Source of the DNA: a virus
Length of the DNA: 39,172 nt
Virus record (IMG/VR): IMGVR_UViG_3300042455_000971
Span: 1 to 39,172 of that record
Direction: 5' to 3' (one strand)
Shown here: positions 7,858 to 16,681 of the stretch, piece by piece
Numbering within the stretch: position 1 is the first letter of the stretch
Layout: every line of letters starts with the position of its first letter
Notes under the pieces: generated by a model
The model's input: the letters and a program-made list of their open reading frames with translations, nothing else
What the model was told of the DNA's origin: nothing
Database searches by the model: none
Translations under genes and position numbers: made by a program

Positions 7858-9425
7858 TGACCGAAGACGAGCGCCTCAAGAGTCTCCTGCTTCGCAAGAA
7901 GAAGATCATCTCTTCGCGGGATGATCTCATCACGTTTGCCGAGTACCTCAGCCCTGATGCCAATGATCCCGACAATGTAGGCAAGTCAGCCTACCAGGCG
8001 CAGAGGTATCACAAGGTGATCGCGGCTGCCCTCGAGCAGGTTGAGAAGGGGCTCATGCAGCGTCTGATCATCACTGTTCCGCCTCGGCACGGAAAGACGC
8101 ACCTGGCTTCCCATACCTTCATTCCCTGGTACATGGGCCGAAATCCCGGCAACCATGTCATGGTTGCTACGTATTCGAGCCAATTTGCGTGGGATTTCGG
8201 TCGCAAGATTCGAGACACCTTGCGCGAGCCGCTCTACAAGCATGTGTTCCCGAATATCGAGGTGAAGGCCGGTGCGGCTGCCGTCGATCGCGTCGAGCTG
8301 GAAAGCGGGGGTAGGGCCTTCTTCCTCGGGCGCGGCTCCGCGGCCACCGGGCGAGGTGCGAATTTACTCCTAATTGATGACCCACTGAAGTCGCGCGAAG
8401 AGGCGGATTCGAAGGTCATCCGCGAGAAGCTCTGGTCCTGGTACACCCAGGTGATGAGTACCCGCCTCCAGAGCCGGGACGGGCGCATAGTGCTGATTCA
8501 AACTAGATGGCATGAATCGGACCTCATTGGCTGTCTGACGGATCCTGCGAACCCCTTCTACAACGAGAAGGAAGCTGCGAAGTGGCATATGGTGGACCTT
8601 CCGGCCCTTGCCGAGGACAACGACATCCTGGGCCGGAAGCCCGGCGAGGCGCTCTGGCCTGAACGCTTCGATAGTGCATACCTTGAATCCCAGAAGCGCA
8701 CGGATCCCCGCGGCTTCATGGCTCTCTACCAGGGCCGCCCGGCGCCTGAAGATGGCATCTTCTTTCGTGCTGACATGCTGTCCGAGTACCACTCGCCGAA
8801 CGCCAGGCCGAAGGACGAGGAGCTGCGCTTCTACTGTGCGTCGGATCATGCCGTTTCGACCCAGCAGGATCGCGATCGCACCTGCCTCCTGGCCTTCGGC
8901 GTGGATAAGAATGACGACATCTGGATCATGCCCGATTCAGTGTGGGCCAGGATCCCCACCGATCGGGCCGTCGAGCAGATGTGCAACCTCATCAGAAAGT
9001 ATAAGCCGATCTTCTGGTTTGCCGAGAAGGGGCACATCTCCAAGTCGATCGGCCCCTTCCTGCGCAAGCGCATGGTGGAGACGAAGTCCTATGCGGCGAT
9101 CGACGAGATCACGCCCATTGGCGACAAGCAGAGCCGCGCTCAGTCCGTCCTGGGCCGCATGTCGTCTGGCAAGATCTACTTCCCGGCATTCGCCTCCTGG
9201 TGGCCGGAAGCCCGCTCCGAGATCCTGAAGTTCCCGGCGGCGAGCCACGATGACTTCGTGGACGCCCTCTCGATGATGGGCCTCGGCCTCTTGAAGCAGA
9301 TGCGGCCCAGGTCGAAGCAGGTGCAGGCGCCGGAAACCTCTTTCGGCACTGGCGCCTGGCTGCATGAAATGGCAAAACGCGAGAAACGCAAAACTGAATT
9401 CAGTCGCGCTAGAGCAGGATGGTGA
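7857..9425 (+). CDS. terL: terminase large subunit
   Basis: 522 residues. This motor pumps DNA into the prohead and cuts the concatemer. The ATPase domain shows Walker A PPRHGKT (residues 75-81) and Walker B LLLIDDP (170-176), followed by the coupling motif region IVLIQTRWHE. The C-terminal RNase H-fold nuclease has Asp330 (CASDH), Glu390 (FAEKG) and SHDDFVDALS (463-472), the expected metal ligands. The ATG at 7857 overlaps the holin-like stop. No small terminase gene is seen just upstream, unlike the usual arrangement. Confidence 0.95.
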   Translation: MTEDERLKSLLLRKKKIISSRDDLITFAEYLSPDANDPDNVGKSAYQAQRYHKVIAAALEQVEKGLMQRLIITVPPRHGKTHLASHTFIPWYMGRNPGNHVMVATYSSQFAWDFGRKIRDTLREPLYKHVFPNIEVKAGAAAVDRVELESGGRAFFLGRGSAATGRGANLLLIDDPLKSREEADSKVIREKLWSWYTQVMSTRLQSRDGRIVLIQTRWHESDLIGCLTDPANPFYNEKEAAKWHMVDLPALAEDNDILGRKPGEALWPERFDSAYLESQKRTDPRGFMALYQGRPAPEDGIFFRADMLSEYHSPNARPKDEELRFYCASDHAVSTQQDRDRTCLLAFGVDKNDDIWIMPDSVWARIPTDRAVEQMCNLIRKYKPIFWFAEKGHISKSIGPFLRKRMVETKSYAAIDEITPIGDKQSRAQSVLGRMSSGKIYFPAFASWWPEARSEILKFPAASHDDFVDALSMMGLGLLKQMRPRSKQVQAPETSFGTGAWLHEMAKREKRKTEFSRARAGW

Positions 9426-9426
9426 C

Positions 9427-11676
9427 ATGAGCCTCGGTATCCCCCCGGTAGACCCCAACGCGCCCCTCGATCCCATGGCTGGAGCGATGATGGAGAATTC
9501 CCCCACCGGCAATGCCCTCGCCGGTCTGATGGATCCTGAAGGCAAGGTCCTCGAGCGCGAGGCACCGGAGATGAGCCCGTCGCGCGAGGCTTTGGTGCGC
9601 GCTTGGACGGCCAACGTGAAGAAGGGCAAGGAGCGGTGGAAGAAGGACTTCGACCGGATGCGCTCCGACCAGGAGTTTGCCCTCGGCAAGCAGTGGCCCG
9701 GCACCGGCCAGGACAACAATTATGTGGTCAACATAACCCTGCGCCACATCCAGCAGCGAGTGGCGGCCCTCTACGCAAAGAACCCCAAGGCCGTCGCCCG
9801 GCGCCGCCAGCGGCTCCTGGGAACGGTCTGGGATGGCTCCAATACGGCACTGAAGGCTGCCATGGATGCCGTGGCCATGGCCCAGCAGTCGATGATGCCG
9901 CAGGTGGATCCGATGACCGGCATGCAGATGCCGCCGCCGCCCCCCGATCCGATGGTGATGCAGGCTGCCCAGATCGCCCAGGCTGTGATTGAGGACGCCG
10001 CCCAGGTGCGCGATCAGATCGAGCAGGTTGAGCGTATCGGCAAGACCCTTGAGGTGGTCTACGAATACAACATTCAGGAACAGGTCCATCCCTTCAAGAC
10101 GATGATGAAGCTGATGGTCCGCCGGGCCGTCACGACCGGCGTGGGCTACGTGAAGCTGGGCTTCCAGCGCCTCATGCAGGTGCGCCCCGAGATCGAGGCC
10201 AGGATTGCCGACATTTCCAACCAGCTCGCCACCATGGAGCAGCTCTCGGCTGACATCGCTGACGGCATCACCCAGCAGGATGCCGCGGAGATCGAGCGTC
10301 TCCGGTTGATCGTGCAGGACCTCCAGGCCCAGCAGGACCAGGTGGTGCGTGAAGGTCTGATCTTCGATTACCCGACATCGATGTCGATCATCCCCGACCC
10401 GAAGTGTGTCCACTTGCGAGAGTTCCTGGGCGCCGATTGGGTTGCGCAGGAGTACATGCTGTCCGTCGATGAGGTTAAGCGGATCTACCGAATCGATGTG
10501 GGCAAGGGTTACAACGCCTACAAGAGGTCCGACACCGGCCAGGATGTGGTCACGCTCGCGCGGCACTTCATGCAGGACGGCAAGTCCGATGATGCGGCTA
10601 CCCAGGACGTGGCCTGCGTCTGGGAGGTCTACTCCAAGACGGATGGCCTCGTTTACATCCTCTGCGATGGCTACAAGGACTTCCTGCGGGAGCCTGCCGC
10701 TCCCGAGGTTTACATGGAGCGGTTCTATCCCTGGTTCGCCCTGGTGATGAACGAGAGCGATTCAGAGAAGACGATTTTCCCGCCGTCCGACGTCACGCTC
10801 ATCCGGCACCCCCAGATGGAGATCAACCGCGCCCGCGAGGGCCTGCGTGAGCATCGTATTGCCAACCGGCCCCTGACGGCCACGGCTCAGGGCATGCTCG
10901 ACGAGGAGGATCTCGCCAAGCTGCAGAACCGCCCGGCGAATGCCGTCGTGGAGCTGAATGCCCTCCAGCCGGGCCAGAAGGTGGACGACCTCCTGCAGGT
11001 GGTCCGCGGCCCCGGCATTGACCCGAATATGTATGAGACAGAGCAGACCTTCACGGACATCCTCCGTTCTGTCGGCACCCAGGAGGCCAACCTTGGCGGC
11101 ACGTCGAATGCCACGGCCACTGAATCGAGCATTGCGCAGTCATCGATGACTTCGGCCCTGGGCTCGAGCATCGACGACCTGAACGACATCCTGACGCAGC
11201 TTGCCCGCGCCGCGGGACAGGTGCTTCTGCTGAACACCAGCAAGGAGACGGTGCTGCAGATCGCCGGTCCTGGCGCCGTCTGGCCAGAGATGACGGCTCA
11301 GGAGGTCGCGCAGGAGGTCTTCCTCGAGATCGAGGCGGATTCCATGGGCCGCCCGAACCAGGCGCAGGAAGTTGCCAACATGGAGAGGCTGATGCCTCTC
11401 ATGCTGCAGATCCCTGGGATGAACCCCCAGTGGGCTCTCGAGCAGCTTATCCAGGCCATGGGCAGCCGGATCGACATCACCGAGGCCTTCGTGTCCGATC
11501 TGCCGTCGATCGTCGCCATGAATGCGATGAAGGGCATCAGCAACCCAGGAGGGGGCATGATGCCCGGCGCAGCCATGCAGGGGCCGGAAGGGGCGGGTAA
11601 TGCTCCCCAGGCGCCCGGCATGGACAGCCAGGCTCCCAGGGCGCCCTCTGGGGCTCCTGACATGCCTCTGAATTGA
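9427..11676 (+). CDS. portal protein (P22-like)
   Basis: 749 residues, in the range of the large portals of P22-type podophages. It forms the dodecameric ring at the capsid vertex through which DNA passes. Recognisable features are the N-terminal WKKDFDRMRSDQEFALG, HIQQRVAALYAKNPK (conserved stem-entry helix), a long coiled coil at ~240-310, and the C-terminal crown/barrel region rich in Met, Gly and Pro. The ATG at 9427 follows the terminase stop by 1 bp; an upstream in-frame ATG at 9364 lies inside the terminase gene and would add 21 atypical residues. Identification rests on position between terminase and scaffold as well as on the motifs. Confidence 0.88.
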   Translation: MSLGIPPVDPNAPLDPMAGAMMENSPTGNALAGLMDPEGKVLEREAPEMSPSREALVRAWTANVKKGKERWKKDFDRMRSDQEFALGKQWPGTGQDNNYVVNITLRHIQQRVAALYAKNPKAVARRRQRLLGTVWDGSNTALKAAMDAVAMAQQSMMPQVDPMTGMQMPPPPPDPMVMQAAQIAQAVIEDAAQVRDQIEQVERIGKTLEVVYEYNIQEQVHPFKTMMKLMVRRAVTTGVGYVKLGFQRLMQVRPEIEARIADISNQLATMEQLSADIADGITQQDAAEIERLRLIVQDLQAQQDQVVREGLIFDYPTSMSIIPDPKCVHLREFLGADWVAQEYMLSVDEVKRIYRIDVGKGYNAYKRSDTGQDVVTLARHFMQDGKSDDAATQDVACVWEVYSKTDGLVYILCDGYKDFLREPAAPEVYMERFYPWFALVMNESDSEKTIFPPSDVTLIRHPQMEINRAREGLREHRIANRPLTATAQGMLDEEDLAKLQNRPANAVVELNALQPGQKVDDLLQVVRGPGIDPNMYETEQTFTDILRSVGTQEANLGGTSNATATESSIAQSSMTSALGSSIDDLNDILTQLARAAGQVLLLNTSKETVLQIAGPGAVWPEMTAQEVAQEVFLEIEADSMGRPNQAQEVANMERLMPLMLQIPGMNPQWALEQLIQAMGSRIDITEAFVSDLPSIVAMNAMKGISNPGGGMMPGAAMQGPEGAGNAPQAPGMDSQAPRAPSGAPDMPLN

Positions 11677-11701
11677 TGTGGGGTATGTCGGCACCCAAAA
11701 G

Positions 11702-11730
11702 TAGACACGTTATTCCCATTCGGGTATAAC
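11702..11730 (+). promoter_or_regulatory. candidate sigma-70 promoter for scaffold and capsid genes
   Basis: TAGACA (11702-11707), 17 bp, TATAAC (11725-11730): five of six matches to each consensus hexamer. The spacer is occupied by a near-perfect inverted repeat, CGTTATTCCC at 11708-11717 against GGGTATAACG at 11722-11731, one mismatch, which could serve as an operator or form a hairpin in read-through RNA. A dedicated promoter here would raise scaffold and coat production over terminase and portal. Confidence 0.55.
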
Positions 11731-11734
11731 GCCT

Positions 11735-11758
11735 GGCCAGCTAACCAAGGAGCTGGCC
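11735..11758 (+). promoter_or_regulatory. RNA hairpin masking the scaffold ribosome-binding site
   Basis: GGCCAGCT (11735-11742) pairs perfectly with AGCTGGCC (11751-11758) around an 8-base loop. The Shine-Dalgarno AAGGAG (11747-11752) sits in the loop and first bases of the right arm. A transcript coming from the portal gene could fold and hide the site. A transcript starting from the promoter above, at about 11737, would lack the first two bases of the stem and be freer for translation. Confidence 0.5.
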
Positions 11759-11761
11759 CGT

Positions 11762-12832
11762 ATGTCGATAGATGGAAACTTAGACGTTCAAAATCCCACC
11801 ACCTCGTCGCCGGTGGAACCATCAACATCTCAGCCATCTCCTAGCCATGACGCTCCTGCGGCTTCGTCACCCGCCTCCGACGCTCCTGCGGCCTCGTCTC
11901 CCGCTTCCGACGCTAACCCGGCTTCGTCACCCGGAGAAACCGACCCCAAGGCTGGTTTGCTTGCAGCCGTCAAGAAGGCCATCGAGCCGAAGACGGAAGC
12001 AGCGCCCACCGATGGATCGGTGCAGGCTCGATCCGAGCAGGATGCTCAGAAGGCTCCGAACCAGGACGCGCCGCAGGACTTTTCGCCTGAAGAGATCAAG
12101 ACCTACACGCCCTCGACCCAGCAGCGGATCAAGTCCCTCCTTTCGGAGCGGAACAGCTACCGGGACCAGGTCAGGGAGGTCGAGCCCTTCAGGGCATACA
12201 TGCAGGAGAATGAGCTGTCCGCTGAGGACCTCGCATTCGGACTGCAGGCTCTCGCGACCCTCCGCAAGGGGGATTACGAGACGTTCCTCGAGCAGTTGTC
12301 TCCCTTCGTCCAATTGGCGATGGAGTACACGGGACGAGCCCTTCCCCCTGATCTTCAAGAGCAGGTAAGGCAGGGCAGGGTGGCACCGGACGTTGCTGTC
12401 GGCATCACGAAGCAGCGTTACGACCTCGGCCACGCCCAGCAGCGCCTCGAGCGCCAGGCTGAGGCGGAGGCCTCCCAGCAAGAGGAAAATGCCCGTCAAG
12501 CGAACCGTTCGGCAGTTGCTGCCTGGGAACAGACCGTCAGACAGTCCGACCCGGATTATGCCCGCAAACTGGATGTCGCGAAGGCATATGTCGCGAGCAT
12601 CAGGGCGGAATACGGTGACCCTCAGTCGCCGCAGGATTGTGTGGCAGTTGCCCAGGAGGCCTATCGCAGGGCTGACGCGGCTGTCAGGGCATCCAGGCCG
12701 TCCCGCGCTCCAACGCAGATGAACCCTTCAGGGATCCAGAGGCCCAGCAACCCGAGCGCAGTCGCCGCTCCGAAGAGCCTCATGGAAGCAGCAATGCAGG
12801 GGCTCGATCGGGCGAGGCATCGCTCTCCTTGA
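11762..12832 (+). CDS. putative scaffolding protein
   Basis: 356 residues between portal and coat, the scaffold position in P22-like phages. The N-terminal ~60 residues are low complexity with (S/D)APAASSPASD repeats. The central and C-terminal parts are charged, Gln/Glu/Arg-rich and predicted helical (RIKSLLSERNSYRDQVREVE, QRLERQAEAEASQQEENA), as expected for a protein that fills the prohead and is later removed. A basic C-terminal end (LDRARHRSP) could contact the coat, as in P22. No protease motif is seen. ATG at 11762 has AAGGAG 9 bp upstream. Confidence 0.7.
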   Translation: MSIDGNLDVQNPTTSSPVEPSTSQPSPSHDAPAASSPASDAPAASSPASDANPASSPGETDPKAGLLAAVKKAIEPKTEAAPTDGSVQARSEQDAQKAPNQDAPQDFSPEEIKTYTPSTQQRIKSLLSERNSYRDQVREVEPFRAYMQENELSAEDLAFGLQALATLRKGDYETFLEQLSPFVQLAMEYTGRALPPDLQEQVRQGRVAPDVAVGITKQRYDLGHAQQRLERQAEAEASQQEENARQANRSAVAAWEQTVRQSDPDYARKLDVAKAYVASIRAEYGDPQSPQDCVAVAQEAYRRADAAVRASRPSRAPTQMNPSGIQRPSNPSAVAAPKSLMEAAMQGLDRARHRSP

Positions 12833-12871
12833 TCAGAGTGTCGTTAATTCCGGCACTCAATGGAGCTACAA

Positions 12872-13930
12872 ATGGCTTTTACAACTCAAGAAATCACCAA
12901 TATCTCGAATGCGGCTTTCGACTATTTCTTCTCGAAGCCGGAATTCTATTCCCAGACCATCCAGAACAAGCCGCTGGTGAAGCTGCTTGAGGGCAAGAAG
13001 AAGTCCTTCCCCGGTGGCAAGGGTGACATCTCGATCGCTCTCCAGGGCGTGTACGGCAACGGCGGCGTGAACGATTCCCTCAAGGGCTTTACGCACAACG
13101 ACACCGTGAGCTTCTACAACCCGGCGAACATCGTTCGGGCGAACTTCCCCTGGCGGGAAATGCACATAGGTATGAGCATTACTGGGACGGAATTAAAAAT
13201 AGACGGCCTCTCTGTCACCGACGAAATGGGCATCGAAACGTCGAACCATTCGCAGCGCGATATGACCGTGCTTGTGAACCTCCTCGACAACAAGCTCGCT
13301 GACCTGTCCGAGCAGACCGCTCGTTCGCTCAACGGCCTGTTCTGGGGCGACGGCACCGCGGACCCGAAGGCGATGGCTGGCATTCGCTCGCTCATCACCG
13401 ACACCCCGGATGCTGACACTGTCGGCGGCATCGACCGCTCGCTGGCGGCTAACGCCTGGTGGCGCAACTACTCCAACGTCGCGGCTCCGGTTACGTCGCT
13501 GCCGACGATGGGTGGCACGCTCTGCAACTACATCCAGGGCCTCTATCGTCAGCTCACCCGCTTCGGTGGTCGCCCGACGCACGCCTTCTGCGGCTCCGAT
13601 TTCCTCGGCGCTCTGGAGATCGAACTGCGTGCGAACGGCAACTACTCGCAGGTTGGTTTCAGCGGCGGCAAGGATATGTCTGTTGGCTCGATCAACCACA
13701 TGGGTCTTGAGTTCCAGTACGACCCGTCGCTGGATGACATGGGCTACAGCAAGCGTTGCTACATGATCGACAGCGCGAGCGTCTTCTTGATGGCCATGGA
13801 TTCGGAGTGGCGCCATCGCCACAACCCGGCTCGCCCCGAGAACGCCTTTGTCTATTACACCAGCTTGACCTTCACCGGCCAGACGGTGGCGAAGCAGCTC
13901 AACAGCTCGGCAGTAATCGCGATCGCCTAA
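12872..13930 (+). CDS. major capsid protein
   Basis: 352 residues from the ATG at 12872, which has GGAG 6 bp upstream; the in-frame ATG at 12860 has no site. MAFTTQEITNISNAAFDYFF starts a typical HK97-fold coat of the type found in podophages with this gene order. Further family-like parts are an E-loop-like region after GGKGDISIALQG, a Gly-rich turn FWGDGTADPKAMAGIRSL in the capsomer domain, and a C-terminal strand FVYYTSLTFTGQTVAKQLNSS. Codon use is the most biased of the window (nearly all C or G at third positions), as expected for the most abundant protein. A large hairpin follows the stop. Confidence 0.88.
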   Translation: MAFTTQEITNISNAAFDYFFSKPEFYSQTIQNKPLVKLLEGKKKSFPGGKGDISIALQGVYGNGGVNDSLKGFTHNDTVSFYNPANIVRANFPWREMHIGMSITGTELKIDGLSVTDEMGIETSNHSQRDMTVLVNLLDNKLADLSEQTARSLNGLFWGDGTADPKAMAGIRSLITDTPDADTVGGIDRSLAANAWWRNYSNVAAPVTSLPTMGGTLCNYIQGLYRQLTRFGGRPTHAFCGSDFLGALEIELRANGNYSQVGFSGGKDMSVGSINHMGLEFQYDPSLDDMGYSKRCYMIDSASVFLMAMDSEWRHRHNPARPENAFVYYTSLTFTGQTVAKQLNSSAVIAIA

Positions 13931-13932
13931 CG

Positions 13933-13989
13933 GCGAGTGCGACTAGGGGCGGCAGGCTTCCTTGGTGCCCTGCCGCCCCGACCACTCGC
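13933..13989 (+). terminator. large two-tier hairpin after the coat gene
   Basis: Inner arms GGGGCGGCAGG (13946-13956) and CCTGCCGCCCC (13969-13979) pair over 11 bp, and outer arms GCGAGTG (13933-13939) and CACTCGC (13983-13989) add 7 bp. There is no T-run after it, so rather than a strong intrinsic terminator it may be a partial attenuator or an mRNA 3'-end stabiliser that keeps coat mRNA abundant relative to downstream genes. Confidence 0.5.
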
Positions 13990-14012
13990 ACCAAGGAACC
14001 AAGGAGAAATAC

Positions 14013-14408
14013 GTGGCAGAACTTGATTGGGTTACCGTGAAGATCGCCATCGGTGGCGATGTTCGTAACATCATCTACAGGGGTGAGTTTAACCCCGTGA
14101 CTGTTCCTGAGTTGGAAATCCTCGCACACCTGCATGGTGACGGCGCGGTGCGTGACGTTCAGTTCCTGAAGACCACGCAGTCGAATTTCGCGGAGGAGAA
14201 GCTGCGCCTCCTGTCGAAGTATTCCGAGAATACCGTCAACGCGATCTTCCCAGGCCGCAATCCCAACATGGGAATGGTTCTGGCGGATCGGCCTGGCAAG
14301 GACGTGGAAGTGCCTGCGAAGAAGCAGCGGCCATCCACGAAGACGACAGCAGCCCAGGCATTCGTGCCGCCTACAGACGAGCCCGCCCAAGTCGGCGAGG
14401 AATTCTAA
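14013..14408 (+). CDS. small head protein, function unknown
   Basis: 131 residues if translated from the GTG at 14013, which has AAGGAG at 14001-14006, 6 bp upstream. Residues 1-75 form a compact alpha/beta segment (ELDWVTVKIAIGGDVRNIIYRGEFNPVTVPE in part) resembling the small proteins that follow coat genes. The C-terminus is basic then Pro/Thr-rich. Its location between coat and adaptor suggests head completion or capsid decoration; there is no motif that decides. Confidence 0.7.
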   Translation: MAELDWVTVKIAIGGDVRNIIYRGEFNPVTVPELEILAHLHGDGAVRDVQFLKTTQSNFAEEKLRLLSKYSENTVNAIFPGRNPNMGMVLADRPGKDVEVPAKKQRPSTKTTAAQAFVPPTDEPAQVGEEF

Positions 14409-14420
14409 GGAGAACTGACG

Positions 14421-15140
14421 ATGGCAACGGGTGTTACGCTTTCCAGGTTGGTGAAAGACCTCCGCGCAGAATGCGGGCACTCGCTTGCCGTCGCTCAGGG
14501 GCAGGCCAGCGAAGAGACTCTTCGATACCTGCTGAACCGCACACAGGAAGAGCTTTATGTCGGTTATGAGTGGCCCTTCCTGAAGACGCACCGAACGATC
14601 ATCCCCCAGGCCGGTGAGCGTTACTACGATTACCCGGCTGACATTCCCTTCGACCGCGTGACGCACATCTGGTGCCATACGCAGAACAGCGCAGATTGGC
14701 GCCCCCTCGAGAAGGGGATCAATCCTGGCCTTTTCACATCATCTGACAGTGACCAGGGCGCAACCTCCTGGCCGGTGCAGAGGTGGGATCACGACGCCGA
14801 TCGCCAGCAGATCGAATTGTGGCCGATCCCGAGCCAATCCACCGGCGAACTGTACGTGTACGGCATGAAGCCCCTCGATCCCCTGGTGGACAATGAAGAC
14901 GTCTGCACGCTCGACGGCACCCTCATCGTGCTGTTCACGGCAGTGGAGGTTGTGGGGCGCACGGCGCCGCAGGAAGCCGACCTCAAGAACCAGAAGGCAC
15001 AGCGCCACCTGCAGCGTGTCCTGGGCTCCCAGGGCTCGCGCAAGCGTGCCTGGACGTCTCTTTCCGGCAGTGGCCGCGCCGCGCCGGTCATTGGCCTGGA
15101 CTACATCCCGAGTGGTTACCGCTATCCTGGGCAGAACTGA
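14421..15140 (+). CDS. head-tail adaptor (P22 gp4 / T7 gp11 position)
   Basis: 239 residues. MATGVTLSRLVKDLRAECG and LRYLLNRTQEELYVGYEWPFL give the helical start of podophage adaptors, followed by a beta domain (ERYYDYPADIPFDRV, RQQIELWPIP) seen in tail tubular A-type proteins. These form a dodecamer that extends the portal and anchors the tail nozzle. The ATG has GGAG 9 bp upstream. The next gene overlaps by 1 bp (TGATG). Assignment combines fold-like features with position. Confidence 0.72.
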   Translation: MATGVTLSRLVKDLRAECGHSLAVAQGQASEETLRYLLNRTQEELYVGYEWPFLKTHRTIIPQAGERYYDYPADIPFDRVTHIWCHTQNSADWRPLEKGINPGLFTSSDSDQGATSWPVQRWDHDADRQQIELWPIPSQSTGELYVYGMKPLDPLVDNEDVCTLDGTLIVLFTAVEVVGRTAPQEADLKNQKAQRHLQRVLGSQGSRKRAWTSLSGSGRAAPVIGLDYIPSGYRYPGQN

Positions 15141-16591
15141 TGGCCTACTTCGTTATTGAAGATTTCCGCAGCGGGCTCGACCTTCGCAGGCCGGGCATCG
15201 TTGCACCGGCGGGAACCCTCAGCAAGCTGGTGAATGCTCACCTGACGGCTGGTGGCGACATCGAGAAGCGGTACGCCTTTGTGAAGGCTGCCTCGGTTGA
15301 CCCTGGCACGATCGGGTTGGCTGGTATCGGCTCCTCGCTCTACGTGTTCCAGCAGGGCGGCGCGCGGGAAGCCCCCAAGCCTGTCACGCTGCAGTCCCGT
15401 GCCCAGCCGGTGACCGTCTCCACGATTATGGTCCCTATGCCTGCCGGAACGACGGCAGAGCGGCTCATGGATTGGGAGCTTTACAACGGCATAATCTATT
15501 ATGTGATCAGGGATACCGCCGGTAACTTCCATCATTTCTATGGCGAAACCTATGTCGCCGATGTGGCGAAGGTACACAATCCCGCGCCGCATCATGTGAA
15601 GGTCTTCAACAACAAGATCTACGGCATCACGCAGGATAAGATCTGCTTCTCGGCTCTCGACAATCCGCTCGTCTGGGATCCCGAAAACCCAGACACGACG
15701 GCGATCGGGCAGGGGTTCATCCTGGCGTCGAACCAGAACGGCGCGGCTGACTTCCTGGTTGGCCTGGAGATATACTACGACCAGCTCGCGGTGGCCACGC
15801 GATACGCCACCCAGATCTGGGAGGTGGACGCCGATCCTGACAACAACAACCTTCGGCAGACGCTCCGCAGCGCGGGCACAGTTGCGCCCAATTCCATGCT
15901 GCAATACGGATCCGGTGACGTGCTGTACCTTCACGATTCAGGGATCCGGTCCCTTCGTGCGAAGGACAGCTCCAACGCCGCCGCGGTTTCCGACATCGGC
16001 TCGCCGATCGATCCTGAGATGCAGAGCATCATCAAGTCCCGGCCTGACGATACCTACATCACCAGGTGCTTCTCCCTGGTGGAGCCGAACACCGGGCGCT
16101 TCTGGATGTGCTTCAACAACCGGATCTTCGTGCTGTCCTATTACCCTGGCCCGAAGGTGACGGCCTGGAGCGAGTACATCCCTGAATTCCCGGTCGATTA
16201 TGGCGTCGTCGCCCAGAGCCAGGTGGTCTTCCGCAGCGGCGATGACCTGTATGTCTACGGCGGCGTGGATGGCATCACGTATGACGGCTGCGAGGTTTCC
16301 GTCGAGGTGCCGCCCCTTGCCGCCGGTAAGCCCGCCACCATGAAAATGTTCACCGGCATCGACCTTGCGGCCTGGGGTGAGTGGTCGGTTTACGCTGGAT
16401 TTGACCCCAACGTGCCGTCTGCGAAGGATCCGGTGGCAATCAATCTTCAGCCTACGGTGGGTCTTCTCGGGGCTGTGGCATTGCAGGGTGCTTCAACCCA
16501 CATCAGCCTCACTCTGAGCAACAAGGCGGAAGGTTCTGCGCTCTTGAGTTCGATCGTAATCCATTATCAAACCAATGGGAAAGCCGATTGA
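15140..16591 (+). CDS. tail nozzle / DNA-stabilisation protein (P22 gp10-like)
   Basis: 483 residues, close to P22 gp10 (about 470) and shorter than T7 gp12. It begins YFVIEDFRSGLDLRRPG, similar to the common start of podophage nozzle proteins, then TLSKLVNAHLTAGGDIEKR. Repeated strand-turn units (VKVFNNKIYGITQD, LEIYYDQLAVATRYATQIWEV, VLYLHDSGIRSLRAKD) fit a beta-propeller, the known fold of this family, which plugs and stabilises packaged DNA. Follows the adaptor directly, as in P22. Confidence 0.78.
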   Translation: MAYFVIEDFRSGLDLRRPGIVAPAGTLSKLVNAHLTAGGDIEKRYAFVKAASVDPGTIGLAGIGSSLYVFQQGGAREAPKPVTLQSRAQPVTVSTIMVPMPAGTTAERLMDWELYNGIIYYVIRDTAGNFHHFYGETYVADVAKVHNPAPHHVKVFNNKIYGITQDKICFSALDNPLVWDPENPDTTAIGQGFILASNQNGAADFLVGLEIYYDQLAVATRYATQIWEVDADPDNNNLRQTLRSAGTVAPNSMLQYGSGDVLYLHDSGIRSLRAKDSSNAAAVSDIGSPIDPEMQSIIKSRPDDTYITRCFSLVEPNTGRFWMCFNNRIFVLSYYPGPKVTAWSEYIPEFPVDYGVVAQSQVVFRSGDDLYVYGGVDGITYDGCEVSVEVPPLAAGKPATMKMFTGIDLAAWGEWSVYAGFDPNVPSAKDPVAINLQPTVGLLGAVALQGASTHISLTLSNKAEGSALLSSIVIHYQTNGKAD

Positions 16592-16617
16592 TCGTCCTGG
16601 CCTTCATATGCTATAGC
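16588..16617 (+). promoter_or_regulatory. weak candidate promoter before the ejection-protein block
   Basis: TTGATC (16588-16593), 18 bp, TATAGC (16612-16617), at the end of the nozzle gene and ~65 bp before the next start. The 90 bp gap 16592-16681 is the only sizeable spacer in the 14.4-24.3 kb stretch, which is why a promoter is considered. The matches are moderate. Confidence 0.3.
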
Positions 16618-16681
16618 CATCTTGTTTGTCGGATCATTGGCCTCGGCAGCCGCGTGGATTAGCCCATCACGCAGGCGATAA

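Noticed and set aside
9409-10566. Leftward open frame of 385 codons opposite the portal gene
   Set aside because: His/Leu/Gly-rich shadow frame with no motif; the portal reading is strongly supported.
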